The notes beneath the pieces are model-generated. The model searched no databases, had not been told where the DNA came from, and saw nothing but the letters and a program-made list of their open reading frames with translations. Of a stretch of DNA of 64,000 bases, positions 17,915-28,900 are shown one piece after another. The DNA is from Limosilactobacillus secaliphilus (lineage in GTDB: Bacteria > Bacillota > Bacilli > Lactobacillales > Lactobacillaceae). Within the stretch, counting starts at the first letter, position 1, and every line of letters begins with the position of its first letter. The stretch spans positions 63,209-127,208 of the forward strand of contig NZ_JQBW01000009.1 in the NCBI RefSeq assembly GCF_001437055.1, in the 5' to 3' direction. The translations under genes and the position numbers were made by a program.

Positions 17915-18712
17915 ATGTCTGTTGTTACTATGAAGCAATTGCTTGAAGCTGGTGTCCACTTTGGTCACCAAACTCGTCGTTGGAATCCTAAGATGAAGCC
18001 GTACATCTTCACTGAACGTAACGGTATTTACATCATTGACCTGCAAAAGACGGTTAAGATGATCGACTCCGCTTACAACTATGTCAAGGACACGGTTGCT
18101 AAGGGCGGCATCGTTCTGTTCGTTGGTACTAAGAAGCAGGCTCAGGATTCAATCGAAGAAGAAGCTACCCGTGCCGGCATGTTCTACGTTAACCATCGTT
18201 GGTTAGGTGGGACGCTGACTAACTGGAAGACCATCCAGTCACGGATCCAGCGTTTGAAGGAACTGAAGAAGATGTCAGAAGATGGCACTTTTGATGTTCT
18301 GCCAAAGAAGGAAGTTTCCGTATTAACTAAGCAACGTGAAAAGCTGGAACGTTTCCTTGGTGGTATTGAAGATATGCCACGGATCCCAGATGTTATGTAC
18401 ATCGTTGACCCACACAAGGAACAAATTGCGGTTCATGAAGCACAAAAGCTGCACATTCCAATCGTAGCTATGGTTGACACGAACACTGATCCTGACGACA
18501 TCGATGCTATCATCCCATCAAACGATGATGCCATTCGTGCCGTTCGTCTGATCACTTCCAAGATGGCTGATGCTTGTGTTGAAGGTAAGCAAGGCCAAGA
18601 CCAGCAAAAGGCTGCTGAATCAGACAGTTCTGCCGATGCAGATGACCAACAACAAGAAGTATCTTCAGATGATCTGCAAAACCTGAAGAACCATGTTGAA
18701 GGCGACAAGTAA
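17915..18712 (+). CDS. rpsB: 30S ribosomal protein S2
   Basis: A 265-aa ribosomal protein S2, required for S1 docking and initiation. [19 protein letters not shown] opens it, [12 protein letters not shown] follows, and FVGTKKQAQ and the C-terminal [11 protein letters not shown] segment are canonical. ATG 17915 is preceded by TGGAGGT at ideal spacing; an in-frame ATG-less extension to 17900 is not used. A Gln/Asp/Ser-rich acidic tail of about 40 residues ends the protein. Followed by tsf, the near-universal order. Confidence 0.97.
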   Translation: MSVVTMKQLLEAGVHFGHQTRRWNPKMKPYIFTERNGIYIIDLQKTVKMIDSAYNYVKDTVAKGGIVLFVGTKKQAQDSIEEEATRAGMFYVNHRWLGGTLTNWKTIQSRIQRLKELKKMSEDGTFDVLPKKEVSVLTKQREKLERFLGGIEDMPRIPDVMYIVDPHKEQIAVHEAQKLHIPIVAMVDTNTDPDDIDAIIPSNDDAIRAVRLITSKMADACVEGKQGQDQQKAAESDSSADADDQQQEVSSDDLQNLKNHVEGDK

Positions 18713-18726
18713 AATAGTTTAAACTT

Positions 18727-18778
18727 AGGCTGTTTTGCAGTTGGACCATCGTGGCCTGAGTGCAGACGGCCTTTTTTA
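18727..18778 (+). terminator. Hairpin between rpsB and tsf
   Basis: Arms AGGCTGTTTTGCA and TGCAGACGGCCT, with G-U pairs and a bulge, are followed by a T run. It probably attenuates rather than stops transcription into tsf. Confidence 0.6.
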
Positions 18779-18811
18779 TTAAAAATGATCATATTTTAAG
18801 GAGAGATAACA

Positions 18812-19690
18812 ATGGCTCAGATTAAAGCTGCCCAAGTAATGGAATTACGTAAAAAGTCCGGTGCCGGTATCATGGATGCTAAGAAGGCATTGGTTGAATG
18901 TGATGGTGACATGGACAAGGCCATGGATTACCTGCGTGAAAAGGGGATTGCCAAGGCTGCCAAGAAGAGTGGCAAGGTTGCTGCTGAAGGTTTAACTGAC
19001 ATCGAAATCGATGGCAACACGGCTGCAATCGTTGAATTAAACTCCGAAACGGACTTCGTTGCTGCTTCCGATCCATTCAAGGCTGCACTGAAGGATGTTA
19101 CCAAGCAAATCGTTGCTAACCAGCCAAAAGACGTTGACGCTGCATTGGCAATGAAGACGGCTACTGGTACTTTAAAGGAAGATCTGACCGAAACTACCCG
19201 GAAGACCGGTGAAAAGGTAAGCCTGCGTCGGTTCGAAGTATTGAAGAAGGACGATGGCGACAACTTCGGTGCTTACCTGCACCAAGGTGGCCGGATCGCT
19301 GCTTTAGTTGTGCTTACGGGCGCTGACGAAGCAACTGCTAAGGACGTCGCAATGCACGTTGCTGCTGTTAACCCTGAATTCATGACCAAGGATGACGTTC
19401 CTGAAGACCGTATGAACCATGAACGCGAAGTCTTCAAGGAAGAAACCCTGAATGAAGGCAAGCCAGCTAAGATCGTTGACAAGATTGTTGAGGGTCGTCT
19501 GCACAAGTTCTTGTCTGAAATCTGCCTGGAAGACCAAGCCTTCGTTAAGGACAGTGACAAGACGGTTGGTCAATACGTTGCTTCCAAGGGTGGCAAGCTG
19601 AAGGCCTTTGTTCGTTACGAAGTCGGTGAAGGAATCGAAAAGAAGCAGAGCAACCTTGCCGATGAAATCCAGCAAGAATTAAACCGCTAA
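18812..19690 (+). CDS. tsf: Elongation factor Ts
   Basis: A 292-aa guanine-nucleotide exchange factor for EF-Tu. The UBA-like N terminus has [19 protein letters not shown] and the EF-Tu contact motif TDFVA is present in [10 protein letters not shown]. The dimerisation domain follows. GGAGAGA precedes ATG. Length is typical for Lactobacillales. The codon use is that of a strongly expressed gene (AAG for Lys, GAA for Glu). Confidence 0.97.
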   Translation: MAQIKAAQVMELRKKSGAGIMDAKKALVECDGDMDKAMDYLREKGIAKAAKKSGKVAAEGLTDIEIDGNTAAIVELNSETDFVAASDPFKAALKDVTKQIVANQPKDVDAALAMKTATGTLKEDLTETTRKTGEKVSLRRFEVLKKDDGDNFGAYLHQGGRIAALVVLTGADEATAKDVAMHVAAVNPEFMTKDDVPEDRMNHEREVFKEETLNEGKPAKIVDKIVEGRLHKFLSEICLEDQAFVKDSDKTVGQYVASKGGKLKAFVRYEVGEGIEKKQSNLADEIQQELNR

Positions 19691-19738
19691 TCGCTTTTAC
19701 CGAATATAACGGTTGATTTAGCAAAATAATGCTTGAAG

Positions 19739-19763
19739 AGGCCGGGAATTTCCCAGCCTTTTT
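19739..19763 (+). terminator. Terminator after tsf
   Basis: AGGCCGGGAA / TTCCCAGCCT stem with one mismatch and a 1-base loop, then five T. Confidence 0.75.
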
Positions 19764-19800
19764 GACCATCTAGGATTAAACACGGCTAGGAGGAACATTT

Positions 19801-20526
19801 ATGGCTGCTGATATTAAATATAAACGTGTGGTACTGAAGCTCAGTGGGGAAGCTTTAGCCGGTGACCAAGGCTTTGGCATTAACCCACCTGAACTGAAGA
19901 CCGTCGCTAAGGAAATTAAAGAAGTTCACGCAATGGGCGTCCAAATCTGTATCGTCGTTGGTGGCGGTAACATGTGGCGCGGGGTTACTGGTGAAAAACT
20001 GGGGATGGAACGTGCCCAAGCTGACTACATTGGTATGCTGGCAACGATTATGAACGCATTATCATTACAGGACGCATTGGAAGGCATCGGGGTTGAAACC
20101 CGGGTTCAGACTTCCATTGAAATGCGTCAGATTGCGGAACCTTACATTCGCCGCAAAGCAATTCGGCACCTGGAAAAGGGTCGGGTCGTTATCTTTGCCG
20201 GCGGTACTGGCAGTCCATACTTCTCCACCGACACTACCGCTGCATTGCGGGCAGCTGAAATGAATGCCGATGCCATCTTGATGGCGAAGAATGGTGTTGA
20301 TGGTGTCTACTCCGCTGATCCAAAGAAGGATCCAAACGCTAAGAAGTATGCACACCTGACCCACATGGACATTTTGGACAAGCACCTGCATGTCATGGAC
20401 TCGACTGCAAGTTCAATGTCCATGGACAATCACATTCCATTGGTAGTCTTTAACCTGAATACCCCTGGCAACATCGTCAAGGTTGTTAAGGGTGAACATA
20501 TTGGAACCACAATTGAGGGGGACTAA
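19801..20526 (+). CDS. pyrH: UMP kinase
   Basis: A 241-aa amino-acid-kinase-fold enzyme phosphorylating UMP to UDP, hexameric and GTP-regulated in bacteria. [12 protein letters not shown] opens the fold, [10 protein letters not shown] binds phosphate, [14 protein letters not shown] is the nucleotide loop, and [16 protein letters not shown] is the family signature. AGGAGG precedes ATG. It is followed by frr after 3 bases, the classic pyrH-frr pair. Confidence 0.97.
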   Translation: MAADIKYKRVVLKLSGEALAGDQGFGINPPELKTVAKEIKEVHAMGVQICIVVGGGNMWRGVTGEKLGMERAQADYIGMLATIMNALSLQDALEGIGVETRVQTSIEMRQIAEPYIRRKAIRHLEKGRVVIFAGGTGSPYFSTDTTAALRAAEMNADAILMAKNGVDGVYSADPKKDPNAKKYAHLTHMDILDKHLHVMDSTASSMSMDNHIPLVVFNLNTPGNIVKVVKGEHIGTTIEGD

Positions 20527-20529
20527 TTT

Positions 20530-21090
20530 ATGAACGGAGACGATATTTTAAAAACGGCCAAAGAAAAGATGGGTAAGTCTGGTGACGCTTTGCAGCGGAC
20601 TTTAGCTGACATTCGTGCCGGCCGTGCCAACGCCAGCCTTTTGAATCCGGTCAAAGTTGATTACTACGGTGCACCAACACCGTTGAACCAAATGGCTTCG
20701 ATCACGGTTCCAGAAGCTCGGCAGTTGTTGATCACGCCTTACGACAAGTCGACGTTAAAGGACATTGAACGGGCCATTTACGAATCCAACTTAGGCCTGA
20801 CACCACAAAACGATGGTGAAGCCATTCGCTTAATCATTCCACAATTGACGGAAGACCGGCGTAAGGAACTGGTTAAACAAGTCAAGGCTGAATTGGAAAA
20901 GGCTAAGGTTGCCGTTCGTAACGTTCGTCGTGAAGCCATGGATGACCTGAAGAAGGGCAACAAAGATGGCGACTTCAACGATGACGTTTTCCATGATCTT
21001 GAAGATAAGGTCCAAAAGGAAACGGATAACGGCATTAAGAACTTGGAAAACATCGCCAAGGATAAGGAAGACGAATTGATGTCCAATTAA
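20530..21090 (+). CDS. frr: Ribosome recycling factor
   Basis: A 186-aa tRNA-mimic that, with EF-G, splits post-termination ribosomes. [21 protein letters not shown] and the C-terminal [10 protein letters not shown] / KDKEDELM helices are canonical. GAGGGGAC inside the pyrH end provides the Shine-Dalgarno, so translation is coupled. A perfect-stem terminator follows. Confidence 0.97.
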   Translation: MNGDDILKTAKEKMGKSGDALQRTLADIRAGRANASLLNPVKVDYYGAPTPLNQMASITVPEARQLLITPYDKSTLKDIERAIYESNLGLTPQNDGEAIRLIIPQLTEDRRKELVKQVKAELEKAKVAVRNVRREAMDDLKKGNKDGDFNDDVFHDLEDKVQKETDNGIKNLENIAKDKEDELMSN

Positions 21091-21113
21091 TTTGTTGACC
21101 AGTTAATCGCAAT

Positions 21114-21151
21114 AACGTGGCAAGGCCTTAGTGTCGTTTGCCACGTTTTTG
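21114..21151 (+). terminator. Terminator after frr
   Basis: Ten-base perfect stem AACGTGGCAA / TTGCCACGTT, 14-base loop, then T run. Confidence 0.85.
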
Positions 21152-21243
21152 TGTATCAGATATGTTATAAGCATAGTAGAGGAATAGTGCATAATCTGGT
21201 AGAATGATGGTTGTTGAATTTTGCAAATTGGAGGGTGCAAGGA

Positions 21244-22008
21244 TTGGCCAAAGAAATCAATCAAGATTCAGAACAGCCTAAATTAGACATGGCACGCATC
21301 CCGAAACACATTGCGATCATTATGGATGGCAATGGGCGATGGGCACAAGCACGGCATTTGCCACGAGTGGCTGGTCACCAGCAGGGAATGGAAACGGTCA
21401 AGAAGGTCACAATGGCGGCGTCGGGCCTCGGCGTGAAAGTATTGTCGTTGTACGCTTTCTCAACTGAAAATTGGAAGCGGCCCGCCAGCGAAGTCAGTTT
21501 CCTGATGAATCTGCCAATCCGCTTCTTTAACTCTTTTGTGCCTGATTTGGTAAAGAATAACGTTAAGGTAACGGTGATGGGTGACATCAGCCGCTTACCG
21601 AAGAAAACGCAAAAAGCAGTTAATGATGCAATGGCTGACACAGCGCACTGTGATGGCATGATCTTGAACTTCGCCCTCAATTATGGTGGTCGTGACGAAA
21701 TTGTTCGCGCTGCGCAAAAACTGGCTCAAAAAGTTCAAGCGGGACAACTTGATCCAGAACAGATTGATGAAGCGACCTTTGGCAAGTGCCTCATGTCTGA
21801 TCAGTTGGTACCATACCAAGATCCCGATTTGTTGATCCGGACCAGTGGTGAAGAGCGGTTGAGTAACTTCATGCTCTGGCAGGTGGCCTACAGTGAGTTC
21901 GTCTTCATGCCTGAACACTGGCCAGACTTTGACGGTACTCTTTTGAAACGGGCGATTGTTGAATTTCAACAGCGTCACCGTCGTTTTGGTGGATTGAAAA
22001 ACAAATAG
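21244..22008 (+). CDS. uppS: Undecaprenyl diphosphate synthase (cis-prenyltransferase)
   Basis: A 254-aa enzyme building the C55 lipid carrier for peptidoglycan from isopentenyl diphosphate, downstream of MvaS. The catalytic Asp28 is in IAIIMDGNGRWA. LSLYAFSTENWKRP and the C-terminal DLLIRTSGEERLSNF are signatures. The start is TTG at 21244, because GGAGGG lies 8 bases upstream; earlier in-frame codons overlap that site. It is 13 bases from cdsA, the usual uppS-cdsA-rseP-proS-polC order. Confidence 0.95.
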   Translation: MAKEINQDSEQPKLDMARIPKHIAIIMDGNGRWAQARHLPRVAGHQQGMETVKKVTMAASGLGVKVLSLYAFSTENWKRPASEVSFLMNLPIRFFNSFVPDLVKNNVKVTVMGDISRLPKKTQKAVNDAMADTAHCDGMILNFALNYGGRDEIVRAAQKLAQKVQAGQLDPEQIDEATFGKCLMSDQLVPYQDPDLLIRTSGEERLSNFMLWQVAYSEFVFMPEHWPDFDGTLLKRAIVEFQQRHRRFGGLKNK

Positions 22009-22021
22009 GTAGGTGGAAATT

Positions 22022-22810
22022 TTGAAAACACGAGTAATTACAGCCATTATTGCCTTGGCAATCTTCATACCGTTGATCATTATTGGCCATCTGCCATTGA
22101 CCATCGCTGCGATTGCTTTAGGCATTGTTGCCATGTCGGAAATTCTGATTATGAAAAAGATGTTTTTGACGTCTTTCCCGGCAATCATTTCCTATTTGGG
22201 AGTTGCGATCATGATTGTGCCAAGCAATTGGTTGAGCTTTTTGCCTGGTCATTTTAATCGGCTGACGACCTTTTATTTGATGATTATGCTGATTCTGTTG
22301 CATACTGTCATTCACAAGGTGCGGTTTAGTTTTGATGATGCCGGTGTCGTTGTTCTGGGCATGTTGTACATCGGAATGGGCTTCAACTGTTTCATCGCTG
22401 CCCGGGCAGTCAACTTCCAGACTTTGCTTTATGGCATGTTGATCGTCTGGCTGACTGATAGCGGGGCTTACCTGTTTGGCCGGGCCTTTGGTAAGCACAA
22501 GCTGGCACCACGGGTTAGCCCGCATAAGACCTGGGAAGGCTCCATTTGCGGAACCATTTTTGCTGCGGTCATCCTGGCCGTGTACCTGTACTTTATCCCG
22601 GTTGGCTACCATTCTTGGTTGTTAATGGTCCTGATGACGATCTTACTGTCGATCTTGGGTCAATTTGGCGACTTGGTTGAATCCGCTCTGAAGCGTTACT
22701 ACGGGGTCAAAGACTCTGGTAAGATTCTGCCAGGACATGGTGGAATTTTGGATCGGTTTGACAGTATGCTGATGGTCATGCCCGCACTGTATCTGTTAGG
22801 CATTATCTAA
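22022..22810 (+). CDS. cdsA: Phosphatidate cytidylyltransferase
   Basis: A 262-aa multi-spanning membrane enzyme making CDP-diacylglycerol from phosphatidic acid and CTP. The family signature is near the C terminus (VESALKRYYGVKDSGKILPGHGGILDR region) and the upstream block SPHKTWEGSICG is typical. About eight hydrophobic segments are visible. The start is read as TTG 22022 behind AGGTGG; GTG 22013 is an alternative. Confidence 0.94.
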   Translation: MKTRVITAIIALAIFIPLIIIGHLPLTIAAIALGIVAMSEILIMKKMFLTSFPAIISYLGVAIMIVPSNWLSFLPGHFNRLTTFYLMIMLILLHTVIHKVRFSFDDAGVVVLGMLYIGMGFNCFIAARAVNFQTLLYGMLIVWLTDSGAYLFGRAFGKHKLAPRVSPHKTWEGSICGTIFAAVILAVYLYFIPVGYHSWLLMVLMTILLSILGQFGDLVESALKRYYGVKDSGKILPGHGGILDRFDSMLMVMPALYLLGII

Positions 22811-22829
22811 TTAATACTGAGGTGACTCT

Positions 22830-24101
22830 TTGATAATCACAATTATTACATTCATTATCGTCTTCGGGGTCCTGGTACTTGTCCACGAGTTTGGCCACTA
22901 TTACTTTGCCAAACGCGCGGGGATTTTAGTGCGCGAATTTTCCATTGGCATGGGTCCAAAGATTTGGTGGAGCCAGCGCAATGGGACGACTTACACCATC
23001 CGGATCCTGCCTTTGGGTGGCTACGTACGGATGGCCGGAATGGATGATGAAGATGATGAAATCCGTCCGGGGACGCCGGTGACGATCCAGTTGAATGACG
23101 ATCAAGAGGTTGTCACGATCAACGCCTCAGATAAAACCGGTCTGTTTCAAGGCTTACCGTTACAGGTAGTGGCCAAAGACCTGGTTGATGATTTATGGAT
23201 CAAGGGTTACGTCAATGGCGACGAAAGTGAAGTCAAAACGTTCAACGTCAACCACGATGCCTCGATTATCGAAAAGGATGGCACAAAGGTTCGGATTGCA
23301 CCGCGGGACGTGCAGTTCAATTCTGCAACACTGCCGGCGCGGATGATGACCAACTTTGCCGGCCCGATGAATAATTTCATCTTGTCGTTAGTGGTTTTCA
23401 TCATCTTGGGCTTCACCTTGCCAGGCATCCCGACGAACAGCAATCAATTAGGTGAGGTTAAGACGGGCTCAGTCGCCGCACGGGCTGGACTAGTTACTGG
23501 CGACCGGATCGTCAAAGTTCAAGGCAAGCGCACAGCAAACTGGCAGAGCTTAGCCACTAACATTTCCAGTCGTCCGGGCAAGAGTACCCGTTTGGAGTAT
23601 GTTCGTGATCACAAGACCTACCACGTAACCGTCAAGCCAAAGAAGGTTCGTGAAGGACATGAAGTGATTGGCCAAATTGGTATTATGGAAAAACAGAAAC
23701 ACGGCTTTGCTGACCGGCTCCGTTACGGTTGGCGACAATTTGTTTCTGCAGGGACCTTGATTTTTACCGTTTTAGGTCATATGTTTACACATGGCTTTAG
23801 TTTAAACGACCTTGGTGGACCAGTGGCCATTTACGCTGGGACCTCTCAAGCGGCAGCCTTAGGGGTCAACGGGGTGCTCAATTTCTTAGCACTCCTCTCG
23901 ATTAACCTGGGGATCGTGAACCTGTTGCCGATCCCGGCTCTGGACGGTGGCAAATTATTGTTGAACATTATTGAAGCCATTATCCGGCGACCAATCCCTG
24001 AAAAAGCCGAGGGTGTTGTTACCTTAATTGGCTTTGCTTTTCTATTGTTATTAATGATTTTAGTTACCTGGAATGATGTCCAGCGTTACTTTATTAAATA
24101 A
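22830..24101 (+). CDS. rseP: Site-2 intramembrane zinc metalloprotease RseP/RasP
   Basis: A 423-aa membrane protease cleaving anti-sigma factors or signal-peptide remnants within the membrane. The zinc motif HEFGH (His19, Glu20, His23) is in the first helix. A PDZ domain follows near residues 200-285 (GEVKTGSVAARAGLVTGDRI). The second catalytic block NLLPIPALDGGKLL is near 365. A TTG start is used, preceded by GAGGTGA. Sits between cdsA and proS as in most Firmicutes. Confidence 0.95.
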   Translation: MIITIITFIIVFGVLVLVHEFGHYYFAKRAGILVREFSIGMGPKIWWSQRNGTTYTIRILPLGGYVRMAGMDDEDDEIRPGTPVTIQLNDDQEVVTINASDKTGLFQGLPLQVVAKDLVDDLWIKGYVNGDESEVKTFNVNHDASIIEKDGTKVRIAPRDVQFNSATLPARMMTNFAGPMNNFILSLVVFIILGFTLPGIPTNSNQLGEVKTGSVAARAGLVTGDRIVKVQGKRTANWQSLATNISSRPGKSTRLEYVRDHKTYHVTVKPKKVREGHEVIGQIGIMEKQKHGFADRLRYGWRQFVSAGTLIFTVLGHMFTHGFSLNDLGGPVAIYAGTSQAAALGVNGVLNFLALLSINLGIVNLLPIPALDGGKLLLNIIEAIIRRPIPEKAEGVVTLIGFAFLLLLMILVTWNDVQRYFIK

Positions 24102-24121
24102 GAATTGAAGGAGAATTTGTC

Positions 24122-25867
24122 ATGAAACAATCAATGATGCTGATTCCGACGAAGAAGGAGGCACCGGCTGACGCGGAAGCCCTGAGTCACAAGATGATGG
24201 CGCGTGCCGGTTATATTTACCAGATCTCTGCAGGTGTATGGTCATACCTGCCATTGGCCTACCGGGTGATCCGGAAGGTGGAGAACATTATCCGGGATGA
24301 AATGGATAAGGCGGGCGCCGTTGAAATGAAGATGCCTGCTCTATTGCCGGCCGAATTGTGGAAGGAATCTGGTCGTTACGAAACATATGGTGATAATCTC
24401 TTCAAGCTGAAGGATCGTCGTGACCGTGAATTCATCTTGGGCCCAACCCATGAAGAGAGTTTCACGGAAGTTATTCGTGACAGCATCAAGTCATACAAGA
24501 AGTTGCCACTGGTTGTTTACCAGTTGCAAGACAAGTTCCGTGATGAAGATCGTCCCCGTTATGGGATTCTCCGTGGTAAGGAATTTGAAATGCTGGATGC
24601 TTATTCCTTCACTGCTGATAAGGCCGGTTTGGACAAGATGTATGACCTGCAAGAACAGGCTTATCGCAACATCTTTGACCGAGTGGGCCTGAATTACAAG
24701 GTGATTTTGGCTGATTCTGGAACGATGGGTGGTAAGAACTCGCAGGAATTCTCTGCTCCAGCTGAAGTTGGTGAAGACACGATCGTCTACACGGATGGTG
24801 ACTATGCCGCCAACCTGGAAAAGGCAACCAGCAAGTTCACCGGCAAGCAGCAGCATGCGGAACCAGCTGAATTGGAAAAGAAGGCAACGCCGGGCGCTCA
24901 CACGGTTGATGAGGCCGCTGAAAGCTTAGGCATGGATGCCAACCAAATCCTGAAGTCCATGTTCTTTATGGCCAAGATGGGTGAAAATAAGTTCCAGCCG
25001 GTAATGGTACTGATGCGGGGTAATGATGAAGTTAACGAGACCAAGGTGCAAAATGCCTTGGGTGCTGAAGACCTGACTTTGGCAACTGAAGAACAGGCGG
25101 CAAAGTACCTCGGTGCCCACCCTGGTTCATTAGGTCCTGTTGGCGTTGGCAAGGAAGTTAAGATCCTGGCTGACAAGTATGTCCAGGTGCTGGTTAACAT
25201 GGCTTGTGGAGCCAACGATGATGGTCACCACTTTGTTAATGCCAATATTGACCGGGACTTCCGCGTTGACCAGTTCGGCGACTTCCGGATGGTTCAGGAA
25301 GGCGAAATTGCTCCTGATGGCCGGCCAATCAAGTTCACCCGTGGGATCGAAATTGGTCATATCTTCAAGCTGGGGACCCACTATTCCGACGTTTTAGGCG
25401 CTCAGGTGCTGGATCAAAATGGTCGGCAGACCGATGTTGTCATGGGTTGCTACGGGATTGGTGTTACCCGTCTCTTATCTGCCATTGCGGAACAGAAGGC
25501 GGATGACAATGGCCTGGTTTGGCCTGACAGCATTGCGCCGTTTGATGTTCACGTCATTCCGGTCAACGTCAAGAAAGACGATCAGGTCAAGGTGGCTAAT
25601 GATGTCACCAAGCAACTTGAGGATGCTGGCTTAGAGGTCTTGGTTGACGATCGTAAAGAACGTGCCGGCGTGAAATTCGCCGATTCCGACTTGATTGGGA
25701 TTCCACTGCGGATCACCGTTGGTAAGAAGGCCGGCGATGGGATCGTAGAAATCAAGATCAGAGAGACCGGTGAAACACTGGAAGTCAAAACGGCTGAAGT
25801 GGTCAATACCATCAAGATCTTATTGAAACAACTAAATAACACGGATACTGATTCCGAAGAAAAATAA
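24122..25867 (+). CDS. proS: Prolyl-tRNA synthetase (bacterial type)
   Basis: A 581-aa class-II synthetase charging tRNA-Pro. Motif 2 is in FRDEDRPRYGILRGKEFEMLDAY-type sequence and motif 3 in CYGIGVTRLLSA. A YbaK-like editing insertion that removes mischarged Ala occupies about residues 230-390 (ILKSMFFMAK ... NMACGANDDGHHF). The C-terminal anticodon-binding domain includes VDDRKERAGVKFADSDLIG. ATG follows GAAGGAGAA. No T-box leader is seen; it is part of the uppS-rseP run. Confidence 0.96.
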   Translation: MKQSMMLIPTKKEAPADAEALSHKMMARAGYIYQISAGVWSYLPLAYRVIRKVENIIRDEMDKAGAVEMKMPALLPAELWKESGRYETYGDNLFKLKDRRDREFILGPTHEESFTEVIRDSIKSYKKLPLVVYQLQDKFRDEDRPRYGILRGKEFEMLDAYSFTADKAGLDKMYDLQEQAYRNIFDRVGLNYKVILADSGTMGGKNSQEFSAPAEVGEDTIVYTDGDYAANLEKATSKFTGKQQHAEPAELEKKATPGAHTVDEAAESLGMDANQILKSMFFMAKMGENKFQPVMVLMRGNDEVNETKVQNALGAEDLTLATEEQAAKYLGAHPGSLGPVGVGKEVKILADKYVQVLVNMACGANDDGHHFVNANIDRDFRVDQFGDFRMVQEGEIAPDGRPIKFTRGIEIGHIFKLGTHYSDVLGAQVLDQNGRQTDVVMGCYGIGVTRLLSAIAEQKADDNGLVWPDSIAPFDVHVIPVNVKKDDQVKVANDVTKQLEDAGLEVLVDDRKERAGVKFADSDLIGIPLRITVGKKAGDGIVEIKIRETGETLEVKTAEVVNTIKILLKQLNNTDTDSEEK

Positions 25868-25879
25868 TGAACGTTTATG

Positions 25880-25930
25880 ACGTGGCTGGGTAGTTAACTC
25901 CATATCGATTTAACAGCAGCCACGTTTTTA
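25880..25930 (+). terminator. Terminator after proS
   Basis: ACGTGGCTG / CAGCCACGT stem, long loop (27 bases), then T run. polC starts just after it. Confidence 0.7.
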
Positions 25931-25950
25931 TATCTGATGAGGTGAAAAAA

Positions 25951-28900
25951 GTGGCATTAAATGCCGAAGAAAAATTTGATAAGCTGACCGATCAAATTCA
26001 GTACCAAGATCCTGCCTTGAAGGGTGGACGCGTCGATCAGGTAGTGGTTCACCAAAAGTCGCGGTGCTGGGACTTACACCTATATTTCCCGCAGGTTTTG
26101 CCTTTCAAGGTATATCACGAACTGGTGCACCGTCTGCAGATGTCCTTTCAAGAACTCGCCCATGCCGATGTCAAGATTGTTATTAGTACTGACACCGACA
26201 CACCCGACAGCAAGCTGATTGGTGACTACTGGCGTTTCTTGGTCAACGAAGAAGTTGGCACCAGCGGAATGGGCTTTGAACTCGCTGAGCAGACCATGCC
26301 AGAGGAACACAATGGTCGCCTGGAATTGACGCTGGAAAACGAGAAGGTCAAGGAGTTTGTCATCCATAATTTCTTGGGAAAGATTCAGCAAGCCTATGGT
26401 GACGCCGGTTTTCCGGACTTCAACATTCATCCAGTGGTGGACGAAGATGCTGCAGCGGCACAGTTAAAGGAATTGAAGGCCCAACAGGAGAAGGCGGATG
26501 CGGCACTGGTGCAGAAGGCGATGTCGCAGATTAAGACACACCAGGCGCAACGCAAGCAAGCGGCCGCCAAAGCAGTCAGTGATGGTCCGGCCCAAATTGG
26601 GAAGGTGATCAACGACCAAGCCGAAGTCCGGCAGATGGAGACCATCACCGAAGAAGAGCGTAATGTCGTGGTCGAAGGTTACATCTTCTCGAAGGACGTT
26701 AAGGAATTACGGTCCGGCCGTCAGCTGATGATTCTGGAGATCACCGACTATACGTCATCGATTTCGGTCAAGAAGTTCTCGCGTGATGAAAAGGACGAGG
26801 CCGCCTTCAAGCAGTTTAACGAAGGTGAATGGGTCAAAGTGCGTGGCTCAGTCCAGGAAGATAGTTTCATGCGCGACCTGACGCTGAATGCGTATGACAT
26901 CAACCTGGTATCGCACCCGGTTCGCGAGGACAAAGCGGATAAGTACGACAAACGGATTGAATTGCATTTGCACACCACGATGTCTACCATGGACGCCACC
27001 AATAGCATCAGCGAGTACGTCAAACAGGCCATTAAGTGGGGGCAACCAGCCATTGCCATCACCGACCATGCCGGAGTCCAGGGATTCCCGGAAGCCTTCA
27101 AAGCCTCCTATGATGGCAAGAAGAAGGAGCACAAGATCAAGATGCTCTATGGTGTTGAAGCCAATGTCGTTGATGACGGGATCCCGCTGGTCTACAACGA
27201 GGACCATCAAGTGCTGGACGGCTCAACCTATGTGGTCTTTGACGTGGAAACATCAGGGTTGTCGGCCATCTACGACCGGGTAATCGAACTGTCAGCCAGC
27301 AAGATGAAGAATGGTGAAGTGATTGACCGTTTCGACGAATTCATTGACCCTGGTTTCCCACTGTCGGAACAGACGACGGCTTTGACGAGCATCACTAACG
27401 AAATGGTGCATGGTTCAAAGAGCGAAGAAGAAGTCTTTAAGATGTTCCGCGATTTTTGCGGAGACGCCATCATCGCTGGGCATAACGTTTCCTTCGATAT
27501 GGGCTTCATGAACACCGGTTACCGTCGTCACCACATGCCGGAAATTTCGGCACCGGTGATTGACACCTTGCCGCTGGCTCGTTTCCTGTATCCGAACCTG
27601 GGTAGTTACCGGCTCAACACCCTGAGTAAACGTTTCAAGGTTGCTTTGGCCCACCACCACCGGGCTAACTACGATGCCGAAGCCACTGGCCATTTGCTGC
27701 ACTTGTTCTTGAAAGACGCCGAGAAGCGTTATGACATCAAGTATGTTGACGATCTGAACAAGCATATGACGGACAACGGAGCTTACCGGCACGGGCGGCC
27801 ATTCCATGCCACGATCCTGGCTGCGACTCAGGCTGGTTTGAAGAACATGTATAAGCTGGTCTCACTGTCCAACGTCAAGTACTTCTACCGGGTACCGCGG
27901 ATCCCGCGCAGCGTCTTAACCAAGTACCGCAAAGGATTGCTCGTTGGTTCGGCTTGTGCGAATGGTGAAGTCTTTACCGCCATGATGGAGAAGGGCTATG
28001 CCGAAGCCAAGAAGAAGGCCGCTTTCTACGATTACTTGGAAGTGCAGCCCAAGCCAAACTATGCCCCATTATTGGAACAACACGTCATTCAGGATGAACC
28101 GCACCTCGAAGACATCATCAAGAACATGGTCAAGTTGGGCGATGATCTGGGCAAGACGGTTGTCGCAACTGGGGATGCCCACTACATCAATCCGGAAGAT
28201 GCCATCTACCGTAAGATTTTGATCAACTCACAAGGTGGGGCCAACCCATTAAACCGGACCCACCGTCCCGATGTGCATTTCCGCACCACTGATGAGATGC
28301 TGGATGAGTTCTCATTCTTAGGTGACGACCTGGCTCATCAAATTGTCGTAACGAACACCCACAAGATTGCGGATAAAATCGATGAAAACATCCGACCGGT
28401 TGAAGACCGTCTGTACACGCCGCACATGAAGGGAGCCGAGCAGGAAATTCAGGACCGGACCTGGGCAACCGCCAAAAAATGGTATGGTGACCCGCTGCCG
28501 AAGCTGGTTAAGGACCGGGTCAACTTGGAACTGAATTCCATCGTGAAGAACGGATTCTCGGTTATTTATCTGATTGCCCAGCGGCTGGTAGCCAAGTCTA
28601 ACAAGGACGGCTATCTGGTTGGGTCCCGGGGTTCCGTTGGTTCCAGTGTGGTGGCAACCTTGTCCGGAATTACGGAAGTTAACCCCTTGCCGCCGCATTA
28701 TCGTTGTCCAAAGTGTCAATACAACCACTTCTATACCCATGGTGAATACAGTTCGGGCTTTGACTTGCCTGACAAGAAGTGCCCGAAGTGCGGTACTTTG
28801 ATGATCAAAGATGGTCATGACATCCCGTTCCAGACCTTCTTAGGGTTCAAGGGAAACAAGGTCCCAGATATCGACCTGAACTTCTCTGGTGACTATCAAC